Positions 1-8,508 of a stretch of 58,196 nucleotides of DNA are shown piece by piece (position 1 is the first letter of the stretch; each line of letters starts with the position of its first letter). The notes under the pieces were generated by a model. The model saw only the letters and a program-made list of their open reading frames with translations. It searched no databases and had not been told where the DNA came from. A program made the position numbers and the translations under genes. The DNA comes from an uncultured Bacteroidales bacterium (GTDB lineage: Bacteria; Bacteroidota; Bacteroidia; Bacteroidales; P3): assembly GCA_947303735.1 (NCBI GenBank), contig CAMYZD010000002.1, positions 1-58,196 of the forward strand, read 5' to 3'.

Positions 1-1304
1 TTGTGGTAGGTGTCGGCAATCTCGCGTATCTGCTCTGGCGAGAACTGGATGTATTTCTTCTCGAAGGGCTCGCCTTTCTGCCGCAGGTCGATGAAGAGCA
101 CTTCGCCCTCGCGGTCGCGGTAATGCACCTCTTCGCCGTTCTTGGTCTCCACGCGGGCTTTCTTGTTGTTGTTCAGTATCCAGAGCGTGACGCTGATGTC
201 GGTGGAGTAGAACATATTGCGCGGCAGGATGATGATGGCCTCCACCTTGTCGTTCTCGATGAGCTTGCGGCGTATGGCCAGCTCGGTGCCGTCGGCACTC
301 AGCGCACCGTTGGCCAGCAGGAAGCCCGCCACACCACGGGTGGAGAGTTTTGACAGGATGTTCAATATCCAGCCGTAGTTGGCGTTGGAGGTGGGCGGCA
401 CATCGTAGCCGCTCCAGCGCGGGTCGGAGGTGAGCTGGTTGGCCTCGCGCCAGTCCTTCTGGTTGAAGGGCGGATTGGCCATGATATAGTCGGCCTTGAG
501 GTCGGGATGGTGGTCGTTGTGGAAGGTGTCGCCCTGACGGATGTCGGCCGAGATGCCCCGGATGGCGAGGTTCATGCGCGCCAGCTTGAAGGTGGTGTTG
601 GTGTTCTCCTGTCCATAGACGCTCACGTTCTTCATATTGCCGTGATGGGCTTTGACGAACTTCATCGACTGCACGAACATGCCGCCCGAGCCGCAACAGG
701 GGTCGTAGATCTTGCCGTCGTAAGGCTCGATAAGCTCAGCGATGAGGTTGACTATCGATTTGGGCGTATAGTATTCGCCCTTGCCCTTGCCTTCGGCGAT
801 GGCGAACTTGCCAAGGAAATACTCATACACGCGGCCGATGAGGTCGTTCTCGGCATCGGCGACGGTGTCCAGCTTGTTGATTTCGTCGAGCAGCGAGGCA
901 AACTTTGTCTTGTCCAAGCCCAGGTTGGAATAGTAGTTGTAGGGCAGGGCACCCTCCAGCTGTTTGTTCTTCTTCTCGATATCGACAAGCGCGTCGTCGA
1001 TAATCTGGAAGATGTTGGGCTGCTTGGCATTCTCCATGATGTACGACCAGCGGCACCGCTCGGGTAGGTAGAACACATTTTCCGCAGTGTAGAACTCTAC
1101 CGTATCGACATACTCTTTCAGTCCTTGCTCAATGAGTTCCTGCTTGCGTTGCTCGAAGCGGTCGCCCGCATACTTGAGGAAGATAAGACTTAGTACCACA
1201 TGCTTGTATTCGGCAGGCTCGACAGCTCCGCGCAATTTGTTGCACGACTCCCACAGCGCCGCCTCCATTGTTTTTGTCGGTTTGGTTTTGGTTTGTTTAG
1301 TCAT
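1..1304 (-). CDS. hsdM: Type I restriction-modification DNA methylase subunit HsdM (3' end cut by window edge)
   Basis: This ORF is absent from the supplied track because it has no stop inside the window. It reads on the minus strand from an ATG at 1304 (MTKQTKTKPTKTMEAAL) to the window edge, about 434 codons. The N-terminal helical HsdM domain is visible (LWESCNKLRG, then YKHVVLSLIFLKYAGDRFE). A SAM-binding loop DPCCGSGGMF follows, then the N6-adenine methylase catalytic motif NPPF in ADYIMANPPFNQKDW. The product would methylate adenine in the recognition site of a type I R-M complex together with HsdS, and with HsdR for cleavage. Those subunits are expected beyond the left edge and cannot be seen. 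The missing part should be a short C-terminal stretch, as HsdM is usually about 480-530 residues. Identification is secure; whether the R-M system is complete is unknown. Confidence 0.95.
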   Translation of the reverse strand, partial: MTKQTKTKPTKTMEAALWESCNKLRGAVEPAEYKHVVLSLIFLKYAGDRFEQRKQELIEQGLKEYVDTVEFYTAENVFYLPERCRWSYIMENAKQPNIFQIIDDALVDIEKKNKQLEGALPYNYYSNLGLDKTKFASLLDEINKLDTVADAENDLIGRVYEYFLGKFAIAEGKGKGEYYTPKSIVNLIAELIEPYDGKIYDPCCGSGGMFVQSMKFVKAHHGNMKNVSVYGQENTNTTFKLARMNLAIRGISADIRQGDTFHNDHHPDLKADYIMANPPFNQKDWREANQLTSDPRWSGYDVPPTSNANYGWILNILSKLSTRGVAGFLLANGALSADGTELAIRRKLIENDKVEAIIILPRNMFYSTDISVTLWILNNNKKARVETKNGEEVHYRDREGEVLFIDLRQKGEPFEKKYIQFSPEQIREIADTYH

Positions 1305-1396
1305 AGCTATTATTGTTTGCGAGGATACTATTGTTGCCAATACAACCTATAGCCTTCTGCCATTAAGGTTGGAGAAGATGAGGTGTGAAATAGGGG

Positions 1397-2146
1397 TCAG
1401 TTGATGGCCTGGGTGGAGGCGCGGCGGAGTTCAAAGTCGCGGCCGAGGTATTTTTCGCGGACGTCGGGGTCGGCGGCCATCTCCTCGGGGGTGCCGTGGT
1501 GTAGCACGCGGCCTTCGTAGAGAAGGTAGGCGCGGTCGGTGATGCTGAGGGTTTCGTGGACGTTATGATCGGTGATGAGGATTCCGATGTTGCGGTCTTT
1601 GAGGTGGGCGACGATGTCTTGAATGTCCTGCACGGCGATGGGGTCGACGCCGGCGAAGGGCTCGTCGAGAAGTAGGAACTTGGGGTCGTTGGCGAGGGCT
1701 CGTGCAATTTCGGTACGTCGACGTTCGCCGCCAGAGAGTTGGATGCCTTTGTTGGTGCGAATATGGTCAAGTCCGAATTCGCGGATGAGGGACTCGAGTT
1801 TTTCTTTGCGTTGTTGGGGGTCGAGGTCTTCGCGGAATTCGAGGATAGACATGATGTTGTCCTCGACTGTCATCTGTCGGAATACGGAGGCTTCCTGTGC
1901 CAGGTAGCCTACGCCTAGCTGGGCACGGCGGTACATGGGGAGGGAGGTGATTTCGGTGTCGTCGAGAAAGACGCGGCCGGAGAAAGGCTTGATGATGCCT
2001 ACTATCATATAGAAAGTGGTGGTCTTGCCTGCTCCGTTGGGACCTAGTAGGCCGACGATTTCGCCTTGGCGCACATCGACGCTCACTTCTTTGACAACGG
2101 TGCGTGAGCGGTATTTTTTGACTATATTCTCAGTTCTCAGTTGCAT
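1397..2146 (-). CDS. lptB: LPS export ABC transporter ATP-binding protein LptB
   Basis: A 249-residue ABC ATPase of the LptB type, which powers LPS extraction from the inner membrane by LptFG. Walker A is GPNGAGKT (residues 35-42), the signature LSGGE is at 137-141 and reads [15 protein letters not shown] as in LptB/LivG-like proteins, and Walker B is FLLLDEP (157-163), followed by the H-loop region ITDHNVHET. The length matches the family (about 240). It lies 39 bp downstream of kdsD on the same strand. The same functional pairing occurs in the enterobacterial kdsD-kdsC-lptC-lptA-lptB locus, which supports LptB over a generic branched-chain amino acid ATPase. LptA/C/F/G are not in the window. 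Confidence 0.93.
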   Translation of the reverse strand: MQLRTENIVKKYRSRTVVKEVSVDVRQGEIVGLLGPNGAGKTTTFYMIVGIIKPFSGRVFLDDTEITSLPMYRRAQLGVGYLAQEASVFRQMTVEDNIMSILEFREDLDPQQRKEKLESLIREFGLDHIRTNKGIQLSGGERRRTEIARALANDPKFLLLDEPFAGVDPIAVQDIQDIVAHLKDRNIGILITDHNVHETLSITDRAYLLYEGRVLHHGTPEEMAADPDVREKYLGRDFELRRASTQAIN

Positions 2147-2185
2147 GATTGGTTGCTATTTGTGTATGGGTTGCAGGGTAGGGAA

Positions 2186-3163
2186 TTATATGATGCCTTC
2201 GCGGAGGATGTCGTGAAGGTGCAATACGCCAAGGTAGTGTCTGTCGGTATCGACTACGATGAGTTGGGTGATGCTGTTTGTGCGCATGAGGTGTAGCGCG
2301 TTGATGGCATATTCAGTGTCGGGTATGGTTTTGGGCGTGGGGCACATGATGTCGGTAGCTGTGAGGTGCTCGACGGAGTGGTTGGCCTTGAGCATGCGGC
2401 GGAGGTCGCCGTCGGTGATAATGCCCAGTATCTGTTGCTGGTTGTCCACAACAGCGGTGCATCCGAGGCGTTTGGAAGTCATCTCTAGGATGGTGTCGCG
2501 TATGGAGGCGGAGGGAGCGACCTGCGGTCGGTCGTTTTGTTTGTAGAGGTCGCTGACGCGCATGTAAAGTTGTTTGCCTAGTGCGCCGCCGGGATGGAAG
2601 CGTGCAAAGTCGCGCGCAGTGAAGTTGCGGCATTCGATGAGTGCCACGGCCAAGGCATCGCCAAGTACCAATTGGGCAGTAGTGCTAGAGGTGGGGGCAA
2701 GGTTGTTAGGACATGCCTCGTGCTCAACGGTGGCATCGAGTACAATGTCGGCCTGTTGGGCAAGAAAGGAGTCGGTGTTGCCTACGATGGCGATGAGCTT
2801 GTTGCCAAAATTCTTGACTAGTGGAATGAGGACTTTGATTTCGGGGGTGTTGCCGCTTTTGGAGAGGCAGAGGACCACGTCGCCAGGCTGTATCATACCG
2901 AGGTCGCCATGGATGGCGTCGGCGGCGTGCATGAAGAGGGCGGGGGTGCCTGTGCTATTGAACGTAGAGACTATTTTGGAGGCGATGTTGGCACTTTTGC
3001 CAATTCCGGTAATTATGACCCTTCCAGAGGCCGAAAAAATGGTTTCTACCGCCTCGGAAAAGCTAGAATTGAGGCGTTTTTCGAGATTTTCGATAGCTTT
3101 TTTTTCATCTGCAATAACTTGTATTGCAATATTTTGTAGTTCTTCTTTAGATTTTTGTATCAC
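2186..3163 (-). CDS. kdsD: Arabinose-5-phosphate isomerase (KpsF/GutQ family)
   Basis: Interconverts ribulose-5-phosphate and arabinose-5-phosphate, the first step towards Kdo for lipopolysaccharide. An N-terminal SIS domain (about residues 40-175) contains ITGIGKSANIASK, MHAADAIHGDLGM and SKSGNTPE. It is followed by FARFHPGGALGKQL and two CBS domains (about 203-325). The ORF track extends the frame to 3343, but those 60 extra residues overlap the divergent recQ gene and are poly-Lys/Ile-like junk. A GTG at 3163 (VIQKSKEELQN) gives 325 residues, close to the 328 of E. coli KdsD, and sits downstream of a minus-strand promoter-like TAATTTTG. There is no in-frame ATG nearby, so the non-ATG start is an inference. 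Likely co-transcribed with lptB. Confidence 0.92.
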   Translation of the reverse strand: MIQKSKEELQNIAIQVIADEKKAIENLEKRLNSSFSEAVETIFSASGRVIITGIGKSANIASKIVSTFNSTGTPALFMHAADAIHGDLGMIQPGDVVLCLSKSGNTPEIKVLIPLVKNFGNKLIAIVGNTDSFLAQQADIVLDATVEHEACPNNLAPTSSTTAQLVLGDALAVALIECRNFTARDFARFHPGGALGKQLYMRVSDLYKQNDRPQVAPSASIRDTILEMTSKRLGCTAVVDNQQQILGIITDGDLRRMLKANHSVEHLTATDIMCPTPKTIPDTEYAINALHLMRTNSITQLIVVDTDRHYLGVLHLHDILREGII

Positions 3164-3192
3164 TTTTTTTCTGCCAATTAAAGAAATTTTAC

Positions 3193-3213
3193 TAACTTTG
3201 GACTGCAAAATTA
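3193..3213. promoter_or_regulatory. Back-to-back -7 elements of the divergent recQ and kdsD-lptB promoters
   Basis: TAACTTTG (3193-3200, plus) fits the Bacteroidota -7 consensus TAnnTTTG and points to recQ, 30 bp upstream of its ATG. CAAAATTA (3206-3213) is the reverse complement of TAATTTTG, a -7 for kdsD on the minus strand. Neither has a clear TTG at -33. The two initiation regions overlap. Confidence 0.55.
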
Positions 3214-3230
3214 CATGTTTTTTTTGAATT

Positions 3231-5432
3231 ATGATGGATTTGCACGCAAAGTTAAAAGAAATATTTGGCTTTGATAATTTCAAAGGCGACCAGGAGGCTA
3301 TTATACAAAGCCTTATGAGTGGAAAGGATACCTTTGTTATCATGCCGACAGGTGGTGGAAAGTCGCTCTGCTACCAGTTGCCGGCTATGCTTTGCAAGGG
3401 TACTGCCATTGTGGTTTCGCCCTTAATTGCGTTGATGAAAAACCAGGTCGACGCGGTGCGTTACACATCGGGTCAGGACTGCGTGGCACATTTTTTGAAT
3501 TCCTCTCTCTCAAAGGCGCAGACCAAGGAGGTGAAGGACGACTTGCTAGAGGGTGGCACCAAATTGCTGTATGTGGCTCCGGAAACCCTTAGTAAGGAAG
3601 ATACCATAGAGTTTTTACAACAATTGGAGATTTCTTTCTTCGCCATTGATGAGGCGCACTGCATATCAGAGTGGGGTCATGATTTCCGTCCCGAATATCG
3701 TCGCCTGCGTGATGCAGTTGACCACATCAATAGCAACGCCCCTATATTGACACTCACTGCCTCTGCCACCCCCAAGGTGCAGCAGGATATTATAAAGAAT
3801 CTCCGCATGGAGCATGCGCAGGTCTTTATCTCTTCCTTTAACCGCCCTAATCTATATTATGAGGTGCGACCCAAGCCGAACGAGCCTATCGAACTGCATA
3901 AGGAGATCATCAAGTTTATCCGCGAGAACGAGGGCAAGAGTGGCATCATCTACTGCCTCACCCGTAAACGGGTGGAGGACTTGGCAGAGTTGTTACAACT
4001 CAACGGCATCAAGGCACTGCCATATCATGCTGGGTTGGACCACAAGGTAAGGGCAGAGAATCAGGACAAGTTCCTCATGGAAGAGGTGGACGTTATAGTG
4101 GCGACCATCGCTTTCGGCATGGGTATTGACAAACCCGACGTGCGTTTTGTTATCCACCACGATATCCCCAAGAGTTTGGAGGGGTATTATCAAGAAACTG
4201 GTCGCGCAGGACGCGACGGTGGCGAGGGTAAGTGCATTGCCTTCTATTCCGAACACGACGTGGAAAGGCTGTATAAGTTCTTTACCGACAAGAATATCAC
4301 TGAGCAAGAGATGGCAAACCAGTTAGTGCAAGAGGTGGTGAGCTATGCCGAGTCGTCGGCCTGTCGTAGGCTCAATCTGCTGCGCTATTTCGGTGAGGAC
4401 TACAACCAGCCCAATTGTGGATGCTGTGACAATTGCCTACACCCCAAACCCCGTGTCCCTGCCAAGGAGGAGATGCAATATGCCCTTGAGACGGTGCTCG
4501 CTACCAAGCAGGCATTTAAGACACAGGATATTGTGGATGTAATGCTTGGAAAGAAGAATAGCCATACTAAGGTTTATCGGCAGGATGAGTTAGAGGTGTG
4601 GGGTCAGGGTACCGACCACGATGCGCTGTTTTGGAAAGCGGTGCTGCGTGAGGCCCTCTTTGAGAAGCTGTTGGTGAAAGAGATAGAGATGTATGGGGTG
4701 CTGAAGTTGACCCCTGCCGGACACAAGTTTATCAAGAAGCCGTATGATATCAGTGTGGCGTGTGATCACGATTATGGCAGCGGGGCTGTGGAGGATGACG
4801 ACTTGGAGGCGCAGGGTGGAGGTGGTGCCGCTGCAGGCGACGAGGCCCTTTATGCCCAGCTCAAGGGATTGCTGAGGTCTATTGCCCAGCGTGAGAAACT
4901 GCCACTGCATGTGATATTCGAGGACCGCTCTATCAAAGATATGACTATCCAGTATCCCTGCACTGTGGAGGAGCTCAGCCGTTGTACCGGAGTGGGTATT
5001 GCCAAGGCACAAAAATATGGCACCCCCTTTGTGGAGTTGATTAAGAAATATGTCGAAGAGAATGAGATAGAGCGTCCGCAGGACATTGTGGTGCATAGTG
5101 CGGCAAAGCGGTCGGAGAATAAGATATATATCATTCAAGCCATTGACCGTCGTAAGTCGTTGGAAGACATCGCCCGAGGTAAGAGCCTTACGCTAGACGA
5201 ATTGCTCACCGAGATGGAGCGCATTATTTCATCTGGCACCAAACTTAATATCGACTACTATATTGATGAGAATATTGAGGCGGAGCACCAGGAGGTGCTG
5301 ATGGATTACTGGCGCGAGTCGGAGAGCGGCGACCTGCAGGAAGCCTATGCTGAATTTGAGGACGATGAGGACTATACCGAGGAGGAAATACGCCTGATGC
5401 GCATCAAGTTCCTGTCCAATTATGGATATTGA
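3231..5432 (+). CDS. recQ: ATP-dependent DNA helicase RecQ
   Basis: A 733-residue 3'-5' superfamily 2 helicase for recombination repair and stalled-fork processing. Walker A is PTGGGKS (39-45), and the DEAH box with the RecQ-specific aromatic loop is DEAHCISEWGHDFRPEY (from 140). Conserved helicase C motifs are present (ATIAFGMGIDKPDVRFV, YYQETGRAGRDG). The zinc site of the RQC domain is CRRLNLLRYFGE...CGCCDNC, and an HRDC domain (about 545-620) contains RCTGVGIAKAQKYG. About 100 further residues form an acidic helical tail ending in LSNYGY, a common arrangement in Bacteroidota RecQ. The start may be the first or second of two consecutive ATGs. Divergent from kdsD. Confidence 0.97.
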   Translation: MMDLHAKLKEIFGFDNFKGDQEAIIQSLMSGKDTFVIMPTGGGKSLCYQLPAMLCKGTAIVVSPLIALMKNQVDAVRYTSGQDCVAHFLNSSLSKAQTKEVKDDLLEGGTKLLYVAPETLSKEDTIEFLQQLEISFFAIDEAHCISEWGHDFRPEYRRLRDAVDHINSNAPILTLTASATPKVQQDIIKNLRMEHAQVFISSFNRPNLYYEVRPKPNEPIELHKEIIKFIRENEGKSGIIYCLTRKRVEDLAELLQLNGIKALPYHAGLDHKVRAENQDKFLMEEVDVIVATIAFGMGIDKPDVRFVIHHDIPKSLEGYYQETGRAGRDGGEGKCIAFYSEHDVERLYKFFTDKNITEQEMANQLVQEVVSYAESSACRRLNLLRYFGEDYNQPNCGCCDNCLHPKPRVPAKEEMQYALETVLATKQAFKTQDIVDVMLGKKNSHTKVYRQDELEVWGQGTDHDALFWKAVLREALFEKLLVKEIEMYGVLKLTPAGHKFIKKPYDISVACDHDYGSGAVEDDDLEAQGGGGAAAGDEALYAQLKGLLRSIAQREKLPLHVIFEDRSIKDMTIQYPCTVEELSRCTGVGIAKAQKYGTPFVELIKKYVEENEIERPQDIVVHSAAKRSENKIYIIQAIDRRKSLEDIARGKSLTLDELLTEMERIISSGTKLNIDYYIDENIEAEHQEVLMDYWRESESGDLQEAYAEFEDDEDYTEEEIRLMRIKFLSNYGY

Positions 5433-5483
5433 TAGACCTCGTCTTGGAGTGATACTATTTTTCAACATATATCCTTACAAACC

Positions 5484-5870
5484 ATGTTAACCACAGGATT
5501 GAAAGGCCACCTTGAGCAGACTGTCACCGAGGAGGTGACGGCCGACCGCATAGGCAGCGGCTTGGTGAAGGTGTTTGCCACCCCTATGATGATAGCCTTA
5601 GTCGAACAAACCTGCAACGAGAGCGTTACCCCCTTCTTAGAGCCGGGTCAGGGTACCGTAGGCACGCATGTGGATGTGTCTCACTGTGCTGCCACACCTG
5701 TTGGAATGAGGGTGTGGTGTGATAGCGAGTTGGTAGAGATAGACCGCCGCCGATTGGTTTTCTCCGTGAAGGCTTTCGACGAGTGTGGTTTGATTGGCGA
5801 GGGTAGGCACGAACGGTTTATTATCGATTCAGAGAAGTTCCAAGCCAAGATCGATGCTAAGAAACTATAA
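5484..5870 (+). CDS. Thioesterase, hotdog fold (FlK-like)
   Basis: A 128-residue single hotdog-domain protein resembling fluoroacetyl-CoA thioesterase FlK and the many uncharacterised thioesterases around it. Recognisable segments are MMIALVEQTCNESV (helix carrying the catalytic Glu region) and GQGTVGTHVDVSHCAATPVG (strand with the conserved His), followed by a C-terminal strand ending in GRHERFIID. It probably hydrolyses a short acyl-CoA in the cytoplasm; the substrate cannot be read from sequence. It lies 51 bp downstream of recQ on the same strand, so read-through transcription is possible. A perfect inverted repeat follows its stop. Confidence 0.8.
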   Translation: MLTTGLKGHLEQTVTEEVTADRIGSGLVKVFATPMMIALVEQTCNESVTPFLEPGQGTVGTHVDVSHCAATPVGMRVWCDSELVEIDRRRLVFSVKAFDECGLIGEGRHERFIIDSEKFQAKIDAKKL

Positions 5871-5921
5871 ATGTTCTCATTTGGGAAATTTGCTTCGTTG
5901 AGTGCCATTCTATAATAAACG

Positions 5922-5944
5922 TTCGGATTATCTGATAATCCGAA
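5922..5944. promoter_or_regulatory. Perfect 10-bp inverted repeat upstream of the sulfatase gene
   Basis: TTCGGATTAT-CTG-ATAATCCGAA, two 10-bp arms with a 3-nt spacer, ending 13 bp before the ATG of the LTA-synthase-like gene. No T-run follows on either strand, so an intrinsic terminator is unlikely. It may be an operator or an mRNA hairpin over the translation start. Confidence 0.5.
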
Positions 5945-5957
5945 TAAATACCACATT

Positions 5958-8333
5958 ATGAAATTTGAGAGACTACCTTTTAAACAATCGGTTTTCCGCT
6001 ATCTGGCTATAGTGGGAGTGTTTATGGTGGCGATGGTGGTGCTGAAGGTGGTGGAGTATTTCGCATTGGGGATTGCCGCACAGAATGGCAGGCAGGTGTG
6101 GATGAATGCGCTGGCGTATAATCTTATAGTGGCCTCGTGGATGGCCTTGGGTATTGGAGTGCTGTACTATTTGATAAGGCTGTTTTCGGAGAAGATGGCG
6201 GTGGCGGCGGTCTCGTTATTGTTTGGAGTACTGTTGCTTTCTGAGATTGGACTGACGCTGTATCAAGCGCATAATGGCTTTCTTTTGGGTAGCGAGTTGG
6301 TGGCACGACCGTTTGGGGAGATATTGTTAGCTATCAAGGGGGCAATGGGCGTAGTGCTGCCAATGGTGATTATAATATTGGTCCTATGCGGATTTATAGC
6401 TATTGCGAAGTGGAGGGCCGGACATCCCACACGTGCGACATGGATAGTGGCAGGGGTGATGGTGCTGTTGATATTGTTGTCGCTGATATTTAAGATGTCG
6501 CACTTGATAGAAAAACAGTTTTCAAACTATATTCTCAACAAGACCCACTATTTGATAACGGATTGTGTCGACTATTTCCAGCACTCTGAAACGACTACGG
6601 TTGGTTATGACGAAGCGATGGTGAAGGAACTGCTTGCCACCCATCCCGAATGGGGTGTTCCGCAGGATATGCAGTATCCGCTGGAACGACAGACATCAGT
6701 GGATAGTTTTCTTTTGCCCTATTTCGAAGAATTGAAAGGAGGGGCAACCCATCCGCATGTGGTGATACTGTTGGTGGAGTCGTTGGGTGCAGAGCTTATG
6801 GAATCGGGCATACTACCATATGTCGATTCGTTGGCTGCCACGGGACTTTATTGGCGGAACTGCCTTTCTACCACTATTCGCAGTTATGGAGCAGTACCGG
6901 CCATCACAGGGTCGGTGGGAGGTCCTAAGTGCTTCCAATTTGGCATTATGCCTGACCATAACAGCCTTTTCTCGCTGCTGAAAGAGGAGGGATACAATAC
7001 TCGCGCCTATTACACAGGAGACTTTAATTTCGATTGCATATACGAATATTTGCTAGCCCAGCGAATGGATTATTTTTCTCCCATTTTTGAGGAATTTAAA
7101 GCCAACCCTTCGAGACCTACGACGAACTGGTGGGGGTATGAGGACGACACGCTTTTCGACTATACATTGAGGAATTTGAGGGCTCTGGCAACACAGGAGC
7201 CTTCGACACCTTATCTGACTTTGGTGACCACTATGACGATGCACGAAGAGTTGGCGTTGGCTGACAAAGAGTTGCAGAAAAGGTATGAGCAAAAGGCAGA
7301 GCGGTTGAGGCGTCGAGAGACTGGTGACCTTTTGGCGTCGATTTATCCTGCTTGTCTGTTTGCCAACGATTGTTTGAGAAAGTTCATGCATGAGTACCGC
7401 AGCCTTCCAGGGTATGAGAACACCATTTTCGTCATCACTGGAGACCATGCCACAGGTCGTACACATGGCGACAAGCTATCGTACCATCATGTGCCGTTGA
7501 TTATTTGGTCGCCACTGATTAAGCATGCCAAGAGGTTTGACCATGTTGTGACACACAATGATGTGGCACCAGGGATTTATGGCCTCCTCACTTCAAAATA
7601 TGGGCTTAAGGCTCACGAGACAGTACATTGGTTGGGCGACGGATTAGGACCCACACCCAAGACGATGCTTGTGCTCAACTATAATCATTCGATTCATGAT
7701 ATCATATTCCACAACCATTACTATGAGTCGGGGGATAATTTTACACCCGAAAAGCTCTATTCGTTTGGGGAGGATATGGTGCTGAAGCCTTGCGAGGATG
7801 AGGTAATGCTTGACTCGTGTAGGAGACAGCTGGAGTTGATGAAGTATCTTTATTCCTACACCTATCTCTCGAACCGTCTGACAGCCCATCCTGTGGGAAC
7901 GAGGAGATACAAACTAGTGGAACATTTTCAGGTGGATGAGGCGGAATGCTTGGTGTCTGATGTGCCTTCTAGTGAGACAACTGCCCCTAGTTGTACGTTT
8001 TACTTTACCACACAATTGGAAGGTTGCGAGGGGTATAGCACTGTGCGCCTTACGATGGAGGCGGATGCCTCTGTGAAGGGAGATTTGGGTGCTGAGCAAT
8101 ATCCGGATATATACTTCGTATTAAAGGGTAAGAAGGAACAGTTTTATTCTAATAAGTTGTGTAAATGCTACACGGAAGGACAGCATGTGGTTGTTTCAAA
8201 AGAATTTGCGCTGAATAAGGAAGGGGACAATAGTTTGCAGGTGACGATGATGCAACCTCATACTGATGATAGGCCGAGAGACGGCGAGGTTTCACTCTCA
8301 AATATTTGGTTTACCATTGAGTATGGGAAGTGA
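5958..8333 (+). CDS. LTA-synthase-like membrane sulfatase / phosphoglycerol or phosphoethanolamine transferase
   Basis: A 791-residue inner-membrane enzyme of the alkaline phosphatase superfamily. Five hydrophobic segments (about 14-35, 50-70, 78-100, 130-152, 158-180) precede an extracytoplasmic sulfatase domain. Visible active-site features are the first metal-binding Glu in VVILLVESLGAEL, the nucleophile region LSTTIRSYGAVPAITGS (Thr expected) and the late metal ligands TGDHATGRTHG with YHHVPLIIWSP. About 180 residues after the catalytic domain form a less conserved C-terminal region. Gram-negative Bacteroidota lack lipoteichoic acid, so the probable role is transfer of phosphoglycerol or phosphoethanolamine to an envelope glycan or lipid, or hydrolysis of such a group; this is inferred from the family. 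Preceded by an inverted repeat. Confidence 0.85.
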   Translation: MKFERLPFKQSVFRYLAIVGVFMVAMVVLKVVEYFALGIAAQNGRQVWMNALAYNLIVASWMALGIGVLYYLIRLFSEKMAVAAVSLLFGVLLLSEIGLTLYQAHNGFLLGSELVARPFGEILLAIKGAMGVVLPMVIIILVLCGFIAIAKWRAGHPTRATWIVAGVMVLLILLSLIFKMSHLIEKQFSNYILNKTHYLITDCVDYFQHSETTTVGYDEAMVKELLATHPEWGVPQDMQYPLERQTSVDSFLLPYFEELKGGATHPHVVILLVESLGAELMESGILPYVDSLAATGLYWRNCLSTTIRSYGAVPAITGSVGGPKCFQFGIMPDHNSLFSLLKEEGYNTRAYYTGDFNFDCIYEYLLAQRMDYFSPIFEEFKANPSRPTTNWWGYEDDTLFDYTLRNLRALATQEPSTPYLTLVTTMTMHEELALADKELQKRYEQKAERLRRRETGDLLASIYPACLFANDCLRKFMHEYRSLPGYENTIFVITGDHATGRTHGDKLSYHHVPLIIWSPLIKHAKRFDHVVTHNDVAPGIYGLLTSKYGLKAHETVHWLGDGLGPTPKTMLVLNYNHSIHDIIFHNHYYESGDNFTPEKLYSFGEDMVLKPCEDEVMLDSCRRQLELMKYLYSYTYLSNRLTAHPVGTRRYKLVEHFQVDEAECLVSDVPSSETTAPSCTFYFTTQLEGCEGYSTVRLTMEADASVKGDLGAEQYPDIYFVLKGKKEQFYSNKLCKCYTEGQHVVVSKEFALNKEGDNSLQVTMMQPHTDDRPRDGEVSLSNIWFTIEYGK

Positions 8334-8508
8334 GATGGGTTTTGTTGAGTGATTGTTTTGTTGGTTGGCGCGGATGATGGATAGTTCTTGCTATAAATTG
8401 GATGTTATGGATTTAAAATGGACAAATGCTTGGTCGCCAGATGTATTCTCCTTTTTGGTGCCTCTTTATGATTAGCTACTGCATTAATAACACCTACTAG
8501 AGAAACTT

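Noticed and set aside
3163-3343. N-terminal extension of kdsD to 3343
   Set aside because: The 60 extra residues overlap the divergent recQ gene and promoter, are translated from A/T tracts and exceed the family length.
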